From the NCBI GenBank assembly GCA_030426745.1, contig JAUHYB010000002.1, positions 1 to 44,042 on the forward strand: a DNA stretch of 44,042 bases, written 5' to 3'. Positions 16,913 through 24,395 of the stretch are shown here, in pieces; positions within the stretch are counted from its first letter, which is position 1, and each line of letters opens with the position of its first letter. Source of the stretch: a bacterium (GTDB taxonomy: Bacteria > Planctomycetota > UBA1135 > GCA-002686595). A program made the position numbers and the translations under genes. The notes beneath the pieces were generated by a model. It saw only the letters and a program-made list of their open reading frames with translations, was not told the origin of the DNA and searched no databases.

Positions 16913-17885
16913 GCGGGGCGAACCGTTCGAGGTCGGCGGATACTTCATCGCGCCGGGACAGCGCTTGCGGTTCGACCTGCCGGTCGCGCTGCTGCCGACG
17001 CACACGCAGCTGCACATCCCCGTCACCGTGGTCCACGGCGCCAAGCCGGGTCCGCGCGTGTGGATCAGCGCCGCGGTGCACGGCGACGAGCTGAACGGCG
17101 TGGAGATCATCCGGCGCGTGCTGGAGATGGTGCGCGACCCGCTGCGGTGCGGGACGATCGTCGCGGTGCCGATCGTGAACGTCTTCGGCTTCATCCAGCA
17201 GTCGCGGTACTTGCCGGACCGCCGGGACCTGAACCGGTCCTTCCCCGGCTCGGTGCGCGGGTCGCTGGCGTCGCGGATCGCGCACTTGTTCATGAACGAG
17301 ATCGTCGAGCGCTGCACGCACGGCATCGACCTGCACACGGCCGCCGAGGACCGCAGCAACTACCCGCAGGTGCGCGGCGACATGGAGGACCCCGAGACGC
17401 TGCAGCTGGCGCGCGCGTTCGCCGCGCCGGTGACGGTGCACTCCGCGACGCGCCCCGGGTCGCTGCGCGGCGCCGCGACGAAGCGCGGCAAGCCGGTCAT
17501 CGTGTTCGAGGGCGGCGAGGCGCACCGCTTCAACGAGCCTGCGATCCACGTCGGCGTGCGCGGCATCCTGGGGGTGCTGCACTCGCTGGGCATGGTCCCG
17601 CGATTCTCGCGGAAGAAGCGCGCCGAGACGATCCTGGTCGAGGAGAGCTCGTGGATCCGCGCGCGGCGCGGCGGCCTGCTGCGCCTGTTCGTCGACGAGG
17701 GCGACCAGGTCAAGGAGGGCGAGAAGGTGGGCACCATCGGCGACCCCTTCGGCGCCGAGCGCGTCGCGATCCGCGCGCCCTTCACCGGCGTCGTGATCGG
17801 CAAGACGAACAACCCGGTCGTCCACGGCGGCGACTCGGTCGTGCACCTCGGCAAGCTGCCCGCATCGGACGGCGCCGCGGACTGA
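16893..17885 (+). CDS. Succinylglutamate desuccinylase/aspartoacylase-family (M14-like) deacylase
   Basis: 330 residues. The zinc site of the AstE/ASPA family is complete: [10 protein letters not shown] (His63, Glu66) and GIDLHTA (His148), with RDLNRSFPG between them and [12 protein letters not shown] downstream as the likely catalytic Glu. The C-terminal ~65 residues form a barrel-sandwich (lipoyl-like) domain ([20 protein letters not shown]...APFTGVVIG), as in the deacylase group. The GTG start at 16893 lies inside the end of rimK. Its pairing with RimK and the RimB-like protease suggests it removes or processes glutamyl conjugates, possibly the S6 tail; this is inference from context. A hairpin at 17907 probably ends the operon. 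Confidence 0.9.
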   Translation: MTASRARRGEPFEVGGYFIAPGQRLRFDLPVALLPTHTQLHIPVTVVHGAKPGPRVWISAAVHGDELNGVEIIRRVLEMVRDPLRCGTIVAVPIVNVFGFIQQSRYLPDRRDLNRSFPGSVRGSLASRIAHLFMNEIVERCTHGIDLHTAAEDRSNYPQVRGDMEDPETLQLARAFAAPVTVHSATRPGSLRGAATKRGKPVIVFEGGEAHRFNEPAIHVGVRGILGVLHSLGMVPRFSRKKRAETILVEESSWIRARRGGLLRLFVDEGDQVKEGEKVGTIGDPFGAERVAIRAPFTGVVIGKTNNPVVHGGDSVVHLGKLPASDGAAD

Positions 17886-17906
17886 GCGCACGCGCTGGAA
17901 CCGATC

Positions 17907-17923
17907 CTCGGCCGGAGGCCGAG
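17907..17923 (+). terminator. Hairpin after the rim-type operon
   Basis: CTCGGCC, a 3-base loop GGA, then GGCCGAG: a perfect 7-bp stem 22 bases after the stop. No T-tract follows, so termination is plausible but unproven. Confidence 0.45.
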
Positions 17924-18075
17924 CGCGCAGCGCAGCGCGAGGAAGGGCGGCGACGCTCGCTCCTCCCGGTGAGGTTTGGAACTGGCGCTCGAAGGCGGGA
18001 CGCTCAGGGTGCCGGGCGCGGTGATGTGCGGCCGCGGCCGACCGAAGTCAGGTGGGTTCCGGGACGTGCTCGAAG

Positions 18076-18087
18076 TAGAGTGCCCGC
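18076..18087 (+). promoter_or_regulatory. Leaderless-type -10 box, TAGAGT plus six bases to ATG
   Basis: TAGAGT at 18076-18081 followed by GCCCGC and the ATG at 18088. Normal -10 to start-site spacing would put the transcript start on the A of ATG. The minus-strand box at 25787 is almost identical (TAGAGTGCCGTC-ATG). Confidence 0.6.
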
Positions 18088-18780
18088 ATGAGCGAGGGCA
18101 CGGGAGGGGGCGCGCCCGAGCGGCGGCCGCTGAAGAGCCGCGGCATCGGCGTCTTCGTCCGCATGGCGGACGGCCTGGCGGCGGCCGGCGTGCACCCGAA
18201 CACGGTGTCGATCGTCGGGACCGCGTTCGCGCTCGTCGGCGCGGCGGCGATCGTCGCGACGCGCGAGGCGACGGGCGCGGCGGAGCGCGCGCTGTGGTTC
18301 GCCGGCGCCGCCTGCGTCCAGCTGCGGCTGCTGGGCAACATGCTGGACGGCATGGTCGCGCAGGCCGCGGGCAAGCAGAGCAAGATGGGCGAGCTCTACA
18401 ACGAGTTGCCCGACCGGGTGGCCGACGCGGCGCTGCTGGCCGCAGCGGGCTACACCGCCGGCGCCGCGCCGTGGCTGGGGTGGCTGGCGGCCGTGCTGGC
18501 GCTGCACGTCGCCTACCTGCGCGCGCTCGGCGCGGCGGCGGGCGCGGGGCAGGTCTTCGTCGGCTTCATGTCGAAGCCGCAGCGCATGTTCACGCTGACG
18601 GTGGTCTGCCTGTTCCAGGCGTTCGCGCCGGACGGGTGGCGCGGCGCGCGCTTCGCGGTCGGCGACGGATTCGAGGTGGGCGTGACGGGCGCGGCGCTCG
18701 CGCTGATCTCGGCCGGGTGCCTGTGGACGCTCGCGGCGCGCTGGCGGGCGATCCGCGCGCGCCTGGAGGGCGGCGCGTGA
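18088..18780 (+). CDS. CDP-alcohol phosphatidyltransferase (YnbA-like)
   Basis: 230 residues with several TM helices. These enzymes swap CMP of a CDP-lipid for an alcohol headgroup. The family motif is recognisable but altered: RLLGNMLDGMVAQ then KMGELYNELPDRVAD. Asp87-Gly88, Gly101 and Asp109 are in place, while the usual first and third Asp are Asn (Asn84, Asn105) and the usual Arg after Ala is Gln92. I recall a proteobacterial subgroup with similar LDGMVA...GELYNE.PDR sequences, so this may be a subfamily trait and not a loss of activity. The stop overlaps the GTG of the CdsA-like gene, as in E. coli ynbAB, which argues for a dedicated lipid pathway. Confidence 0.85.
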   Translation: MSEGTGGGAPERRPLKSRGIGVFVRMADGLAAAGVHPNTVSIVGTAFALVGAAAIVATREATGAAERALWFAGAACVQLRLLGNMLDGMVAQAAGKQSKMGELYNELPDRVADAALLAAAGYTAGAAPWLGWLAAVLALHVAYLRALGAAAGAGQVFVGFMSKPQRMFTLTVVCLFQAFAPDGWRGARFAVGDGFEVGVTGAALALISAGCLWTLAARWRAIRARLEGGA

Positions 18781-19724
18781 CGCTCGCGCTCGTCACCCCG
18801 CAGCCGGAGGTGTTCCGCGCCTACGCGATCGCCGCCGCGGGGCTGCTGGTCGCGGCCGGCCTCGCCATCGCGTGGATCGGCCGCGGCGGCCGCCGCGACG
18901 TGTCCGGCGTGCGCCGCACGTGGATCGGCTGGCTGATCATGGCGCCGCTGGCGCTGGGCGCGCTGTACCTGGGCCGCGTGCCGACGATCGTCGGCGTCGG
19001 GCTGCTGGCGCTCGGCGGCTTCCGCGAGTTCGCGCGCGCCACCGGCCTGTACCGCGACTGGACGACGACGATCGCGGTCTACCTCGGCGTCGCGGGCCTG
19101 ACGGCGGTCGCGCTGGTGGACGACCCCGAGACCGGCGCGCCGGGCTGGTACGGCCTGTACATGGCGATGCCGGTGTACGTCGTCGCGGGGCTCTTGACGG
19201 TCCCGGTGTGGCGCAACCGGGCGAAGGGACAGCTGCAACCGGTCGCGCTCGCGATCGTCGGCTTCGTCTACTTCGGGTGGATGTTCGGGCACCTCGCGTT
19301 CCTCGCGAACGCGGCGGAGGCGACCGGGTACCTCCTGTTCCTGATCTTCGCCGTCGAGCTGAACGACGTCGCCGCCTTCACCTGCGGGCGACTCTTCGGC
19401 CGCACGAAGCTGCGCAGCGAGATCAGCCCGAACAAGACGGTCGAGGGCTCGCTCGGCGCGCTGCTGTTCTCGCTGGCGCTGCCGTGGCTGCTGCGCGGAT
19501 CGTTCCCGCACTTCGACGCGGTCGACCTCGTGCTGACCGGACTGATCGTCGGCGTCGGCGGGCAGCTGGGCGACCTGTCGATCTCCTTCATCAAGCGGGA
19601 CCTCGGCATCAAGGACATGGGCGCGTTGATCCCGGGTCACGGCGGCGTGCTGGACCGGCTGGACAGCCTGATCTACGTCGCGCCGCTCTTCTTCCACCTC
19701 GTGCGCTGGCGGCACGGGATCTGA
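18777..19724 (+). CDS. cdsA: Phosphatidate cytidylyltransferase (CdsA-like)
   Basis: 315 residues, about eight TM helices. The enzyme makes CDP-diacylglycerol from phosphatidate and CTP. The C-terminal signature is complete: SFIKRDLGIKDMG then IPGHGGVLDRLDS, matching the Prosite-type pattern S-x2-K-R-x4-K-D...H-G-G-x-x-D-R-x-D. Earlier FAVELNDVAAFTCGRLFG and SPNKTVEGSLG also match. The start is a GTG overlapping the previous stop (GTGA); the stop overlaps the ATG of the acyltransferase (TGATG). The cluster order phosphatidyltransferase, CdsA, PlsC puts product and precursor steps together. This may be the specialised (YnbB-like) rather than the housekeeping copy. Confidence 0.92.
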   Translation: MTLALVTPQPEVFRAYAIAAAGLLVAAGLAIAWIGRGGRRDVSGVRRTWIGWLIMAPLALGALYLGRVPTIVGVGLLALGGFREFARATGLYRDWTTTIAVYLGVAGLTAVALVDDPETGAPGWYGLYMAMPVYVVAGLLTVPVWRNRAKGQLQPVALAIVGFVYFGWMFGHLAFLANAAEATGYLLFLIFAVELNDVAAFTCGRLFGRTKLRSEISPNKTVEGSLGALLFSLALPWLLRGSFPHFDAVDLVLTGLIVGVGGQLGDLSISFIKRDLGIKDMGALIPGHGGVLDRLDSLIYVAPLFFHLVRWRHGI

Positions 19725-20596
19725 TGCGGGACCAGGGCGAGGGCGAACCGGACGCGGGCCGGGTCGGGAGCGGTACCGGCGGGGGGAACGGGTCCGACGA
19801 CGGGAGCGGGGGCGCGCCCGATCTCGGCGGAGCGGAGCTCTGCGAGTCCGGGATCGGCGCGCCCGGGCGCGAGGGTCGCGCCGGCGCCGGCGAGTGGACG
19901 TACGCGCCGCCCGCCGACCTGGCGCAGCCGCTGGCCGAGCGCCTGAAGGGCTTCCCGCGCGAACCCGAGATGTGGATGTACGCGCTGCGGTCCGGCGCGG
20001 CCGCGGCGATCCGCGCGTGGCTCGGCGTGTACCACCGCTTCCGCATCCACGGGCGCGAGCACCTGCCGACGGCCGGTTCGTTCGTGATGGTCGGCAACCA
20101 CCAGAGCCACCTCGACGCGCCGTGCCTGCTGGCCGCGTTGCCGTGGCGCACCCTGCACCGCGCGTTCCCGGCGGCGGCGGCGGACTACTTCTTCCAGAGC
20201 CTGCCGACGGCGGCCTTCAGCTCGATCGTGATCAACGCGCTGCCGTTCGACCGCGAGGCGAAGGGGGAGGAGAGCCTGGCGGTGTGCCGCGCGCTGCTCG
20301 AGACGCCGGGCAACGTGTTGATCCTGTTCCCTGAGGGCACGCGCAGCACGACGGGCGAGCTGGGCCGCTTCCGCTCGGGCATCGGGCGGCTGGTCGAGGG
20401 CACCGACGTGCCCGTCGTCCCGTGCCGTCTGGTCGGCGCGCACCGCGCGTGGCCGAAGGGCGCCGCGATCCCGCGGCCGGCGAAGCTGGACCTCCACATC
20501 GGCGCGCCGCGCTCGTTCGGGCACCTCCCGCCCGGTCGCGAGACGGTCGGAACGATCTGTCGGGAACTGCAGGAGGCGGTCGCGGGCCTCGGCTGA
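19724..20596 (+). CDS. plsC: 1-acyl-sn-glycerol-3-phosphate acyltransferase (PlsC-like)
   Basis: 290 residues. The acyltransferase blocks are VGNHQSHLDAP (block I, His126 and Asp131), a middle INALPFDRE and ILFPEGTRSTTGELGRF (block III). The first ~60 residues are an unusual Gly/Asp-rich tail (GSGTGGGNGSDDGSGG) without family counterpart; an internal start further in is possible, but there is no in-frame ATG until the codon for Met83, so the TGATG-coupled start at 19724 is preferred. It probably supplies phosphatidate to the CdsA encoded just before. Twelve bases after its stop begins the large hairpin element. Confidence 0.88.
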   Translation: MRDQGEGEPDAGRVGSGTGGGNGSDDGSGGAPDLGGAELCESGIGAPGREGRAGAGEWTYAPPADLAQPLAERLKGFPREPEMWMYALRSGAAAAIRAWLGVYHRFRIHGREHLPTAGSFVMVGNHQSHLDAPCLLAALPWRTLHRAFPAAAADYFFQSLPTAAFSSIVINALPFDREAKGEESLAVCRALLETPGNVLILFPEGTRSTTGELGRFRSGIGRLVEGTDVPVVPCRLVGAHRAWPKGAAIPRPAKLDLHIGAPRSFGHLPPGRETVGTICRELQEAVAGLG

Positions 20597-20608
20597 CCCG
20601 CGTCCGTG

Positions 20609-20740
20609 CCTCGACAGGACTACGGTGCCAGGCACCTTCCTCCGGAATCGCGTCCCACGCGAGAGAGCCGCCGAAAGGCGGCTCTCTCGCGTGGGACGCG
20701 ATTCGGGAGGAAGGTGCCTGGCACCGTAGTCCTGTCGAGG
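20609..20740. repeat. 132-nt near-perfect inverted repeat (64-bp arms, GAAA loop)
   Basis: Left arm 20609-20672, loop GAAA 20673-20676, right arm 20677-20740. The arms match at 63 of 64 positions; the only mismatch is G20644 opposite G20705. Each arm also contains a 13-base sub-palindrome, GGTGCC-A/T-GGCACC (20624-20636 and 20713-20725), a motif I associate with REP-like elements. In RNA the GAAA would be a GNRA tetraloop. No second copy is apparent in the window. It follows plsC by 12 bases and precedes the next promoter by about 60. It may be a MITE/REP-type mobile element, a terminator, or both. Confidence 0.9.
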
Positions 20741-20798
20741 CGTGGCACCATGCCCCTGTGGACGGGCCGCGGTCGTGGAGACGGGCGCGGCCGATCGC

Positions 20799-20810
20799 TA
20801 CGCTTCCGGC
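20799..20810 (+). promoter_or_regulatory. Leaderless-type -10 box, TACGCT plus six bases to ATG
   Basis: TACGCT at 20799-20804, then TCCGGC and the ATG at 20811. The six-base gap equals that at 18076, 25787 and 26581. Confidence 0.45.
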
Positions 20811-21713
20811 ATGCAACGCACCTCGCGCTTCGCGCTCGCGGCCGTCGCCGCGCTCGGGTCCTGTGCTTCCACGTCGGCGCCGACCGCGCGGCTCTCGATC
20901 CCCGAGGTCGCGGAGCCCACCGCGCCGCGCCGCGTGTCCGCGGACGACGCCGCGACGACCGAGACCCCGTGGGAGACGTTCAGCCTCAGCGCGGGCGGCC
21001 TGCTCGTCGCGCTCGACAGCGGCGCGCGCTTCGGCCCGGCCGGCGCGGGCGTCGAGCTGAACTTCGAGGACCTGTTCGGCCTCGACACCTCGACCAGCTC
21101 GTTCCGCCTCGAGGGCACGTGGCGCTTCACCGAGAACCACCGCCACCGCGCGTCGCTCGGTTGGGTGGACCTGGGGCGCAGCGGCGAGACGACCTTGCAG
21201 AGCGACGTCACGGTCGACGACACGACCGTCCTGCCGGCGGGCACGGGCATCAAGAGCGGCTTCGGCCTGCAGCTGATCAAGGCGGACTACAGCTACTCGT
21301 TCTTCCAGGACGACCGCGCCGACCTCGCGGCGATCTTCGGCATGTACGTCGCGCCGATCGACGTGTCGCTCGAGGCCGTCGGGCTCGCGACCTACAGCGA
21401 CAACTTCGACGTCACCGCGCCGCTGCCGCTCGCCGGCCTGCGCATGGACTTCGCGCTCACGCCGGAGTGGTTCCTGCGCAGCAACCTCAGCCTCTTCTAC
21501 CTCGAGTTCGACGGCTACACCGGGTCGATGTCCGACATCACCGCGGCGGTCGAGTACCAGGCGTGGAAGCACGTGGCGATCGGCTTCGGCGTCGACTCCT
21601 TCCGCATCGGCGTCGAACACGAGGGCGACTCGAACATCCCCGGCGTCTCGAGCCGGGGCAAGATCGACATCGGGTACACGGGCGCGATGCTGTACCTGAA
21701 GGGCATCTGGTAG
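20811..21713 (+). CDS. Lipidated outer-membrane barrel-like protein
   Basis: 300 residues. The signal MQRTSRFALAAVAALGSC has a lipobox at Cys18. After a Pro/Ala linker the sequence alternates in short amphipathic strands (FSLSAGGLLVAL, SFRLEGTWRF, HRASLGWVDLG, GLQLIKADYSYSFF, AAVEYQAWKHVAIGFGVD) and ends GAMLYLKGIW with a terminal aromatic residue, as in outer-membrane barrels. It resembles OmpW/opacity-type barrels only in general. The in-frame ATG at 20742 lies at the edge of the hairpin element and adds no signal peptide, so 20811 was chosen. Confidence 0.75.
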   Translation: MQRTSRFALAAVAALGSCASTSAPTARLSIPEVAEPTAPRRVSADDAATTETPWETFSLSAGGLLVALDSGARFGPAGAGVELNFEDLFGLDTSTSSFRLEGTWRFTENHRHRASLGWVDLGRSGETTLQSDVTVDDTTVLPAGTGIKSGFGLQLIKADYSYSFFQDDRADLAAIFGMYVAPIDVSLEAVGLATYSDNFDVTAPLPLAGLRMDFALTPEWFLRSNLSLFYLEFDGYTGSMSDITAAVEYQAWKHVAIGFGVDSFRIGVEHEGDSNIPGVSSRGKIDIGYTGAMLYLKGIW

Positions 21714-21857
21714 CGGCGGCCGCGCGCGGCGGTAGGGCGAGAACGGCAGGAAAACGATCAACGGTCGCGCCTCGGCGTGCGTCCGTTGGGACGGACGCGG
21801 CCCGCGGCGTCGAGGCGCCCCGGGGCCGTGTGGTTCCGCACCCCAACCCCGCTCGAG

Positions 21858-23204
21858 ATGATGGTCCCCCTGCAGATCCTGTGCTGTTTCGCCCTGTTCG
21901 TCGCGCCGCCGACCCTCGGTGACGGCGGAGACCGGCACGTCGCGAAGTCGAGGTCCGCGCGTGAGCTGGCGGAGCTGGTCGAGCGCAGCGAGTCGGTCGG
22001 TTTCTCCGGCGCGATGCTGGCCGCGAAGGACGGCAAGGTGCTCGTCGCCATGGGCGTGGGGATGGCCGACGCGGACGCCGGCGTACCGAACACGGCGGAG
22101 ACGCGGCTCGAGATCGCGTCCGCGACCAAGCAGTTCACCGGCGCCGCGATCTGCGCGCTGGCGCAGGACAAGAAGATCGACCTGGACGCGTCGATCGCCG
22201 AGTACCTGCCGGACGTCCCCGAGTCGTGCGCGGCGATCACCGTGCGCCAGCTGGTGCAGCACACCTCGGGCATCCCCGGCACGAACTCCGCCGGCGGCGG
22301 CGAGGACCTGCGCGCGGTGATCCCGATCTTCCTGCAGGGCGGGCCGCAACACGAACCGGGCACGCACTGGGAGTACTGGAACCAGGGCTACGCCCTGCTG
22401 GCCGGCATCATCGAGCGCGAGTCGGGCGACAGCTACGCCGACTACTGCAAGTCGCGCCTGTTCAAGCCGGCCAAGATGAAGGACAGCGGGTTCACCGGCG
22501 ACGACGCGCCGCGCGGCGCCGTCGTGGCGGTGGGGCGCTCCGAGCGCGGCGACCGCGGCGCGTTCGACCACCCGTACGGCATGTACGGCTACCAGTACCG
22601 CGGCATGGGCGGCGCCGTCACGACGGTGTGGGACCTGTGGCGCTGGGACCGCGCGCTGCACGGCAAGAAGGTGCTGAACGCGAAGTCGAAGAAGGAGCTC
22701 TTCGCGCCGGGCCTCGAGGACTACGCGCTCGGCTGGTACGTGAAGGAGGTGAACGATCGCCTGGCGCAGTACCACGCCGGCGGCGTGCGCGGGTTCGCCT
22801 GCAAGGTCACGCGGTTCCCCGACGAGGACGCCGCGCTCTTCGTCCTGTGCAACGACGACGAGGCGCCGGCCCACCAGCTCTCGGCCCTGTTCGAGCGCGC
22901 GCTCTTCGGCGAGCGCTACGTCGCGCCGCCGTACCCGCTGGGCGACGACCTGCAGCGACAGGTCGTCGGCACCTTCACCGACGCCGGCGGCGGCCGCCTC
23001 GAGGTCACGGCCGACGGCCTCGTCACCAAGGCCCTGATCCACTGGCCCGCCGGCCAGGTGACCTACGGCTACCTGGGCCGCAAGGAGGCCGACGACGACG
23101 CGCTCGTCTACTACGCCTGGACCAGCGCCGACCCGGTGGGGGTGACGGTGAAGGACGGGCGGATCACGAAGCTGGGGATCTCGCGGGGGTCGTACGAGCG
23201 GTGA
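21858..23204 (+). CDS. Serine hydrolase, beta-lactamase/DD-peptidase fold (class C-like)
   Basis: 448 residues with an N-terminal signal (MMVPLQILCCFALFVAPPTLG). The catalytic motifs are IASATKQFTG (Ser88-x-x-Lys91) and EYWNQGY (Tyr173-x-Asn175), with HAGG in place of the KTG box, as in esterase- or peptidase-type members of the class C group. QLVQHTSGIP is also typical. The C-terminal ~90 residues are a small beta domain (VGTFTDAGGGRLEVTADGL). An ATG three bases further (21861) and one at 21777 are alternatives. The stop overlaps the GTG of the next gene. The substrate could be peptidoglycan peptides or a small ester; antibiotic resistance is not implied. Confidence 0.85.
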   Translation: MMVPLQILCCFALFVAPPTLGDGGDRHVAKSRSARELAELVERSESVGFSGAMLAAKDGKVLVAMGVGMADADAGVPNTAETRLEIASATKQFTGAAICALAQDKKIDLDASIAEYLPDVPESCAAITVRQLVQHTSGIPGTNSAGGGEDLRAVIPIFLQGGPQHEPGTHWEYWNQGYALLAGIIERESGDSYADYCKSRLFKPAKMKDSGFTGDDAPRGAVVAVGRSERGDRGAFDHPYGMYGYQYRGMGGAVTTVWDLWRWDRALHGKKVLNAKSKKELFAPGLEDYALGWYVKEVNDRLAQYHAGGVRGFACKVTRFPDEDAALFVLCNDDEAPAHQLSALFERALFGERYVAPPYPLGDDLQRQVVGTFTDAGGGRLEVTADGLVTKALIHWPAGQVTYGYLGRKEADDDALVYYAWTSADPVGVTVKDGRITKLGISRGSYER

Positions 23205-24364
23205 ACCGCGCCGCGTACTTCGCGTTCAACTCGACCATGTTGCTCGCCGCGCTGCTGTTCGCCTTCCCGTTCGCCGGTGCCGATCCCGGCGAGGAAGCGG
23301 GCCGGGTCTGGGGCGACGTTGCGGTGGAGGTCGTCGAGGCGGGGTCGCTCCCCCGGCAACGCTGGGCGGCGTTGGGGGTGTGGAGGAGGCGCGGGGACGA
23401 TGTCTCGGCGCTCGCGACGTTCCTCGGCGCGGATCGGCTGCGGATCGACATCGCGGACGGCGACGGCTACAGCGGCCACCCGGTGCGGTTCGAGTTGGAG
23501 CGTGACGCGGACGGCGCCTGGTCGGCGCGGGCGTCGGCCGAGTACTGGGCGTGCACGATCCATCCCGCGGAGCAGTACGTCGACGTCCACGGGTCGCTCC
23601 GCGTCGAGGAGTGGGCTCCCGGCTCTTCCGACCGACTGCGGTTCACCTACGAGTTGCAGGTGCTCGACGCCTACCTGTACGGCGACCGGGATCCGCACGA
23701 CCCCGAGCTGCTCTCGGGCGCGTTCGACGTGACGTTACCGAATCAGGTGGAGGTCGGCGCGTTCGTTCCTACTCGCCATGACGCGCGGCCGGCGCTCCGG
23801 CAGGTGCGCATCACCGGTGACGACGGTGCGCTGCGAGCATCAGGGACCCTCGACGCGCTCGGTCGACGACAGGGAGTCTGGACCCGCTGGACGGCCGAGG
23901 GCGATCCCGAGTCCAGCGGCCACTGGGTCGACGGGGTGCTCGACGGCTGGTGGTTCGGTTGGAACGCGAGTGGTCGGTTGAGGTGCGTGGGGGCGTACCG
24001 CGACGGGATCGCGCACGGAACCTGGGTCGAACTCCATGGACGAAGCGTGCAGGTGGGAACGATGCGCGGGAACTCTCGCGTCGGTCGCTGGCGCTACTGG
24101 AGCGGACTCCGCTGCACGGGCGAAGAGACCTACATGGGCGGCTGGAAGCAGGGCCCGGCTTGGTACGAGTTCCCGGCGGACGGTACCCGGACGGAGGGTC
24201 GGTACGCGCAGGACCGCATGGTCGGAACCTGGCTGACGTACGACCGGAACGGCGCGATCGTCGCGACGGACGAGCGGCCTGAACGGTTCGCCTTGCAGGA
24301 GTGGCGAAGAGGCCGGCAGCTGTGGCAGTTCCTGCTTCAGGGCATGGGCCTGCGCCCGCGCTGA
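23201..24364 (+). CDS. Exported MORN/YwqK-repeat protein
   Basis: 387 residues. The start is GTG in a GTGA overlap with the hydrolase; the N-terminus is hydrophobic (MLLAALLFAFPFAGA), suggesting a signal peptide. The first half is an unrecognised beta-rich domain. From about residue 225 come YwqK/MORN-type repeats with the G-x-W-x-x-[WY] rhythm: GRRQGVWTRWTAEGD, GVLDGWWFGWNASGRL, GIAHGTWVELHG, SRVGRWRYWSG, GWKQGPAWYEFPADG and RMVGTWLTYDRNG. Such repeats mediate binding and are common in planctomycetes. Expression is tied to the hydrolase, so a partner or chaperone role at the envelope is possible but not shown. Confidence 0.8.
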   Translation: MNRAAYFAFNSTMLLAALLFAFPFAGADPGEEAGRVWGDVAVEVVEAGSLPRQRWAALGVWRRRGDDVSALATFLGADRLRIDIADGDGYSGHPVRFELERDADGAWSARASAEYWACTIHPAEQYVDVHGSLRVEEWAPGSSDRLRFTYELQVLDAYLYGDRDPHDPELLSGAFDVTLPNQVEVGAFVPTRHDARPALRQVRITGDDGALRASGTLDALGRRQGVWTRWTAEGDPESSGHWVDGVLDGWWFGWNASGRLRCVGAYRDGIAHGTWVELHGRSVQVGTMRGNSRVGRWRYWSGLRCTGEETYMGGWKQGPAWYEFPADGTRTEGRYAQDRMVGTWLTYDRNGAIVATDERPERFALQEWRRGRQLWQFLLQGMGLRPR

Positions 24365-24377
24365 GCGGCAACCGCTC
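24363..24377. terminator. Small hairpin between convergent genes
   Basis: GAGCGG, a CAA loop, CCGCTC, overlapping the last codon of the MORN-type gene (stop 24362-24364) and 19 bases from the cytochrome stop. A 6-bp stem without T-tract; a weak candidate. Confidence 0.35.
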
Positions 24378-24395
24378 GAGCTACGGCAACGCGCC

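Noticed and set aside
20609-20740. Inverted terminal repeats of an insertion sequence enclosing a transposase.
   Set aside because: Only four bases lie between the arms and no transposase frame is near; it is a stem-loop element, not a complete IS.
20232-23042. A 936-codon minus-strand frame across plsC, the hairpin and the hydrolase.
   Set aside because: It spans three real plus-strand genes with conserved catalytic motifs and crosses the inverted repeat; composition is noncoding.
21858-23204. An antibiotic-resistance beta-lactamase.
   Set aside because: The SxxK and YxN motifs define the fold only; the HAGG box and extra C-terminal beta domain fit esterase- or peptidase-type relatives.
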